Assembly: GCA_964642165.1 (NCBI GenBank)
Contig: CAZXOC010000105.1
Coordinates: forward strand, 1 to 22,331
Length of the DNA stretch: 22,331 bases
Origin: CAYRVX01 sp964642165
Lineage (GTDB): Bacteria > Planctomycetota > Phycisphaerae > SM23-33
Reading direction: 5' to 3'
Below, in pieces: positions 21,101-22,331 of the stretch. The position numbers and the translations under genes were made by a program. The notes under the pieces were generated by a model. It saw only the letters and a list, made by a program, of their open reading frames with translations, was not told where the DNA came from and made no database searches. Position 1 is the first letter of the stretch. Each line of letters begins with the position of its first letter.

Positions 21101-22331
21101 GGCGGCGGGAAAGCTCTCTATCGTCAGCGCCCTTGGCGGAAAGCTGACGCTGGACGGCGGCAAGGTGACGTGCGGGTCCTTCAACAAGCCAGCACAAGCC
21201 GGGAACTTCATCTGGGATAGCGGGACGCTGGGCGTGAGGAGCAATCTGTCGGTCAGCTCGAACGACCCGTTCGGCACGGGCGAGCCGCTGGTGTTGTCGT
21301 CTGCGCGGGCACTGGAGGTCGGCGGCGCCCTGACGGTCACCGACACGGGCGTGCTGAGGCTGGAGGGCGGGCGCCTGACGTGCGGATCCTTCCACAACAC
21401 GCAGGGCGGAACGTTCAACTGGACGGGTGGGACGCTGGGCGTGGGGGGCAGTCTGTCGGTCAGCTCGAACGATCCCTTTCACACCGGCGCCCCGCTGGTG
21501 CTGTCGTCCGGGTGGGGGCTGGAGGTTGGGGGCGCCCTGACGATCACCAATACGGGGGTGCTGAGTCTGGAGGGCGGGCGCCTGACCTGCGGTTCGTTCG
21601 CCAAGTCCGCAGGCGGGACCTTCACATGGAGCAGCGGGACGCTGGGCGTGACGGGCGACCTGCTGGTGAAATCGAACGATCCATTCGGCCTGGGCGAGCC
21701 GCTGGAGCTGTCGTCCGGACAGGCAGTGGAGGTCGGGGGCGCCGTGACGATTGCCTCCAACGGGGCGCTGACGGTGAACGGCGGGAAGGTGGCCGTCGGC
21801 GACCTCGCCACGCCGCCGGCGCCCGGAGAGCTGCGGATCGGGCCCGGTGGCGCGCTGACGGTGGACGGTGGAAAGCTCGCCGTCGGCGACCTCGCCACGC
21901 CGCCGTCGCCCAACGAGGTCCGGATCGGGCCCGGCGGCGTGCTGACGCTGGACGGCGGGAAGCTGATCTGCGCTCGCGTGGATACCTCGGAAGGCGGCTC
22001 CTTCGCGTGGAACAGCGGGACACTGGGCGTGCCGGGCGATCTGCGGGTGGGGACAGACGATCCATTCGGCCTGGGCACTTGGCCGGAATTGGCGTCCGGG
22101 TGGGGGCTGGAGGTCGGCGGCGCCCTGACGGTCGCCAACTATGGCGTGCTGACGCTCACGGGAGGGCAGGTGACGTGCCGGTCGTTCTCCAAGCTCCCGT
22201 TTGGGAGCTTCTGGTGGGACAGCGGGACGCTGCGTTTCTCGCACGAGGCGTCGATCGGTTCCGCCGCGCCGTTCATGGCGGCCGGGGGCGATGCCGTCAC
22301 AGCGGGCCGGACGCTGGAGTTCGCCGGCGCC
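18129..22331 (+). CDS. Giant exported beta-solenoid repeat protein, partial (T5SS/PEP-CTERM-repeat type)
   Basis: The frame is open for 1401 codons and runs off the window end, so the C-terminal anchor is not visible. It starts at ATG 18129 with AAGGGG at 18113-18118. Residues 1-29 are a signal peptide (RRWVLTLLVMSS core, likely cut after ARG). Residues 66-82 (VYFWQGGSGAWNEADNW) match the tryptophan-rich opening common in PEP-CTERM and autotransporter-like repeat proteins of Planctomycetota and Verrucomicrobiota. From about residue 145 on it is built of short G-x-L-x-V-x-G strands typical of a right-handed beta-solenoid, becoming regular 69-70-residue repeats after residue 1007. One Cys recurs at the same place in many rungs. 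The role is probably a cell-surface structure or adhesin; this is inference. Confidence 0.85.
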   Translation, partial: MESNERWVGMRRWVLTLLVMSSVVGTARGQSWWTTQALFWAGPEWGGWSQLFIDQMDEAYIDNTDVYFWQGGSGAWNEADNWNPTHWMIDGFLSYNPTQEEHYPRSNWPWTTFIGTDSDGDPDPGCSVCREGTLVLSHSFLSVAGSDLTIAENADLEVDYLSTLAVRDSDVEVGGDLTVDDSLLSLCGSATVSADAIYLGSPGQLWTGDPEEPAQPYTAAVRDGSKLIATDGSLYIEGGLWVDDGLASASGSITVHGQAIVENCTSPLPFRGLGAGGDILVRDFLGVYTGANAEAAGAFHLGTQGGGSYTGECDVLGGSSLLAQGFVIGKWARGHLKVANATARAGAGGIIIGGLQVPEGDGNSTIEVSLGGVLETTGTLVVGEAASRWDWGRLDVDDGTVTCQDAVVGWYADSRGHVTIDHGQWIVDGTLRVGHAGNPEDSPVLDKVEIGNLGQLRVGERLEIRKGGEVRVLGTGGGPSALVVSSGSSSAGVYVEGGRLIIDGGSVRAETIDVNGCGFLSTGPFTIAGADEPLVKVRGEDASATSSGALVVGFGPDGPGRLEIRDGASWTVHHGMDVGPGGTVALNNWGHLDIALAPEDPEHVSLIVGRDVGGVGTLSLDGHSTLRLDGDLAVGNGPARGTVLVKGNSHVAAAGRLDVGRGSTLRIEGGGGLILGRTQLGTSGLSVVDWVVANVDGGTVHCGGPFGMGAGHFWVVDGATVTSSSIYVGGDSPGPELTIRGKDTRWTVSGDVTVGSNGTVLVDQAALELGGNVSVGTDGLLQVRRGSLACNEILTQGGRFQSVESDVTCQTFKTESDGATATTVTFSEGTFTCARLDNAGSKVNVTGGTVNVSYLYNLGNQGGPSWDLAGNLWVSGGTLNAKRIDCRDYDYADGVVRVKGGLLLCRELLQLGNGKLYVEGGEIRFLGELAGHEPLDYENDATVVLSSGRLACPDFLPSWVFQWAGGGVLEITSSWCSLIYVLNVQDGETLEAAGKLSIVSALGGKLTLDGGKVTCGSFNKPAQAGNFIWDSGTLGVRSNLSVSSNDPFGTGEPLVLSSARALEVGGALTVTDTGVLRLEGGRLTCGSFHNTQGGTFNWTGGTLGVGGSLSVSSNDPFHTGAPLVLSSGWGLEVGGALTITNTGVLSLEGGRLTCGSFAKSAGGTFTWSSGTLGVTGDLLVKSNDPFGLGEPLELSSGQAVEVGGAVTIASNGALTVNGGKVAVGDLATPPAPGELRIGPGGALTVDGGKLAVGDLATPPSPNEVRIGPGGVLTLDGGKLICARVDTSEGGSFAWNSGTLGVPGDLRVGTDDPFGLGTWPELASGWGLEVGGALTVANYGVLTLTGGQVTCRSFSKLPFGSFWWDSGTLRFSHEASIGSAAPFMAAGGDAVTAGRTLEFAGA
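19040..19049 (+). repeat. Poly-G tract of ten in the giant surface-protein gene
   Basis: Ten consecutive Gs lie in frame at about residues 304-307. A one-base gain leads to TGA at 19250-19252 and a one-base loss to TGA at 19135-19137, each truncating the protein after fewer than 375 residues. Tracts of this length are known contingency loci in other bacteria. Confidence 0.9.
21147..22331 (+). repeat. Tandem 69-70-residue repeats in the giant protein
   Basis: Units starting at the T/S/R-L-x-x-G-G motif lie at 21147, 21357, 21564, 21945 and 22152 (the last cut by the window). Full units are 210, 207, 207 and 207 bp; the third unit ends at 21770 and is separated from the fourth by two shorter repeats. 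Each carries the order GG[KR][VL]x-C-x-x-[FV], then a W-x-x-GTLGV strand, S/T-N/D-DPF, an L-x-SS/ASG turn, and VGGALT. DNA identity is high, which implies recent duplication. Confidence 0.9.
21771..21944 (+). repeat. Two 87-bp (29-residue) repeats
   Basis: Units at 21771-21857 and 21858-21944 encode T-V-x-GGK-x-AVGDLATPP followed by an E-x-RIGPGG turn. They differ at only a few residues and interrupt the 69-residue series between its third and fourth full units. In these rungs the recurring Cys is replaced by Val (AVGD). Confidence 0.9.

Overview
The window is GC-rich bacterial DNA. From base 1 to about 17,450 every gene lies on the + strand. It covers most of the S10, spc and alpha ribosomal-protein operons in classical order, followed by a short housekeeping tail and then the start of a large exported surface-protein locus. 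The organism is most likely a member of Planctomycetota or a close PVC relative. The evidence is the sequence style of L16, L24 and L2, the absence of rpmD (L30) between rpsE and rplO, the zinc-type S14 and S4, the long disordered tails on S3 and L17, and a giant exported beta-solenoid protein of the T5SS/PEP-CTERM-repeat type. This placement comes from recall of family features, not from a search.

Layout. Bases 1-9108: rpsJ (3' end only), rplC, rplD, rplW, rplB, rpsS, rplV, rpsC, rplP, rpmC, rpsQ, rplN, rplX, rplE, rpsN, rpsH, rplF, rplR, rpsE, rplO. Spacing is tight, with several stop/start overlaps. Bases 9143-12187: secY, adk, map. SecY carries an in-frame N-terminal extension of about 70-80 residues with two extra predicted membrane helices. 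Bases 12188-12347: a gap where infA is often found. It has no infA but holds an AT-rich island and a GC hairpin. Bases 12348-15780: rpmJ, rpsM, rpsK, rpsD, rpoA, rplQ. Bases 15867-17452: a HIT-family protein and two tandem cyclophilin peptidyl-prolyl isomerases, one with a lipoprotein signal and one without.

At about 17,514 the character of the DNA changes. A 10-bp inverted repeat followed by a short T run overlaps the -35 box of a near-consensus promoter (TTGACA, 16 nt, TATACT). A leader of about 230 nt follows, then two closely spaced genes. The first encodes a 106-residue secreted protein. The second is a giant secreted repeat protein, open for 1401 codons and still open at the window edge. 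Its C-terminal part consists of near-identical 69-70-residue tandem repeats, with two 29-residue repeats inserted. One cysteine recurs at an equivalent position in many rungs. A run of ten Gs inside this gene would cause premature termination if it changed by +1 or -1, which makes phase variation possible.

The first 15.8 kb encodes ribosomal subunits, the core of the secretion channel, nucleotide balance (Adk), N-terminal methionine removal (Map) and the RNA polymerase alpha subunit. The locus after 17.5 kb appears to be a separately transcribed cell-surface unit. No tRNA, rRNA, CRISPR array, insertion sequence or transposase was seen.
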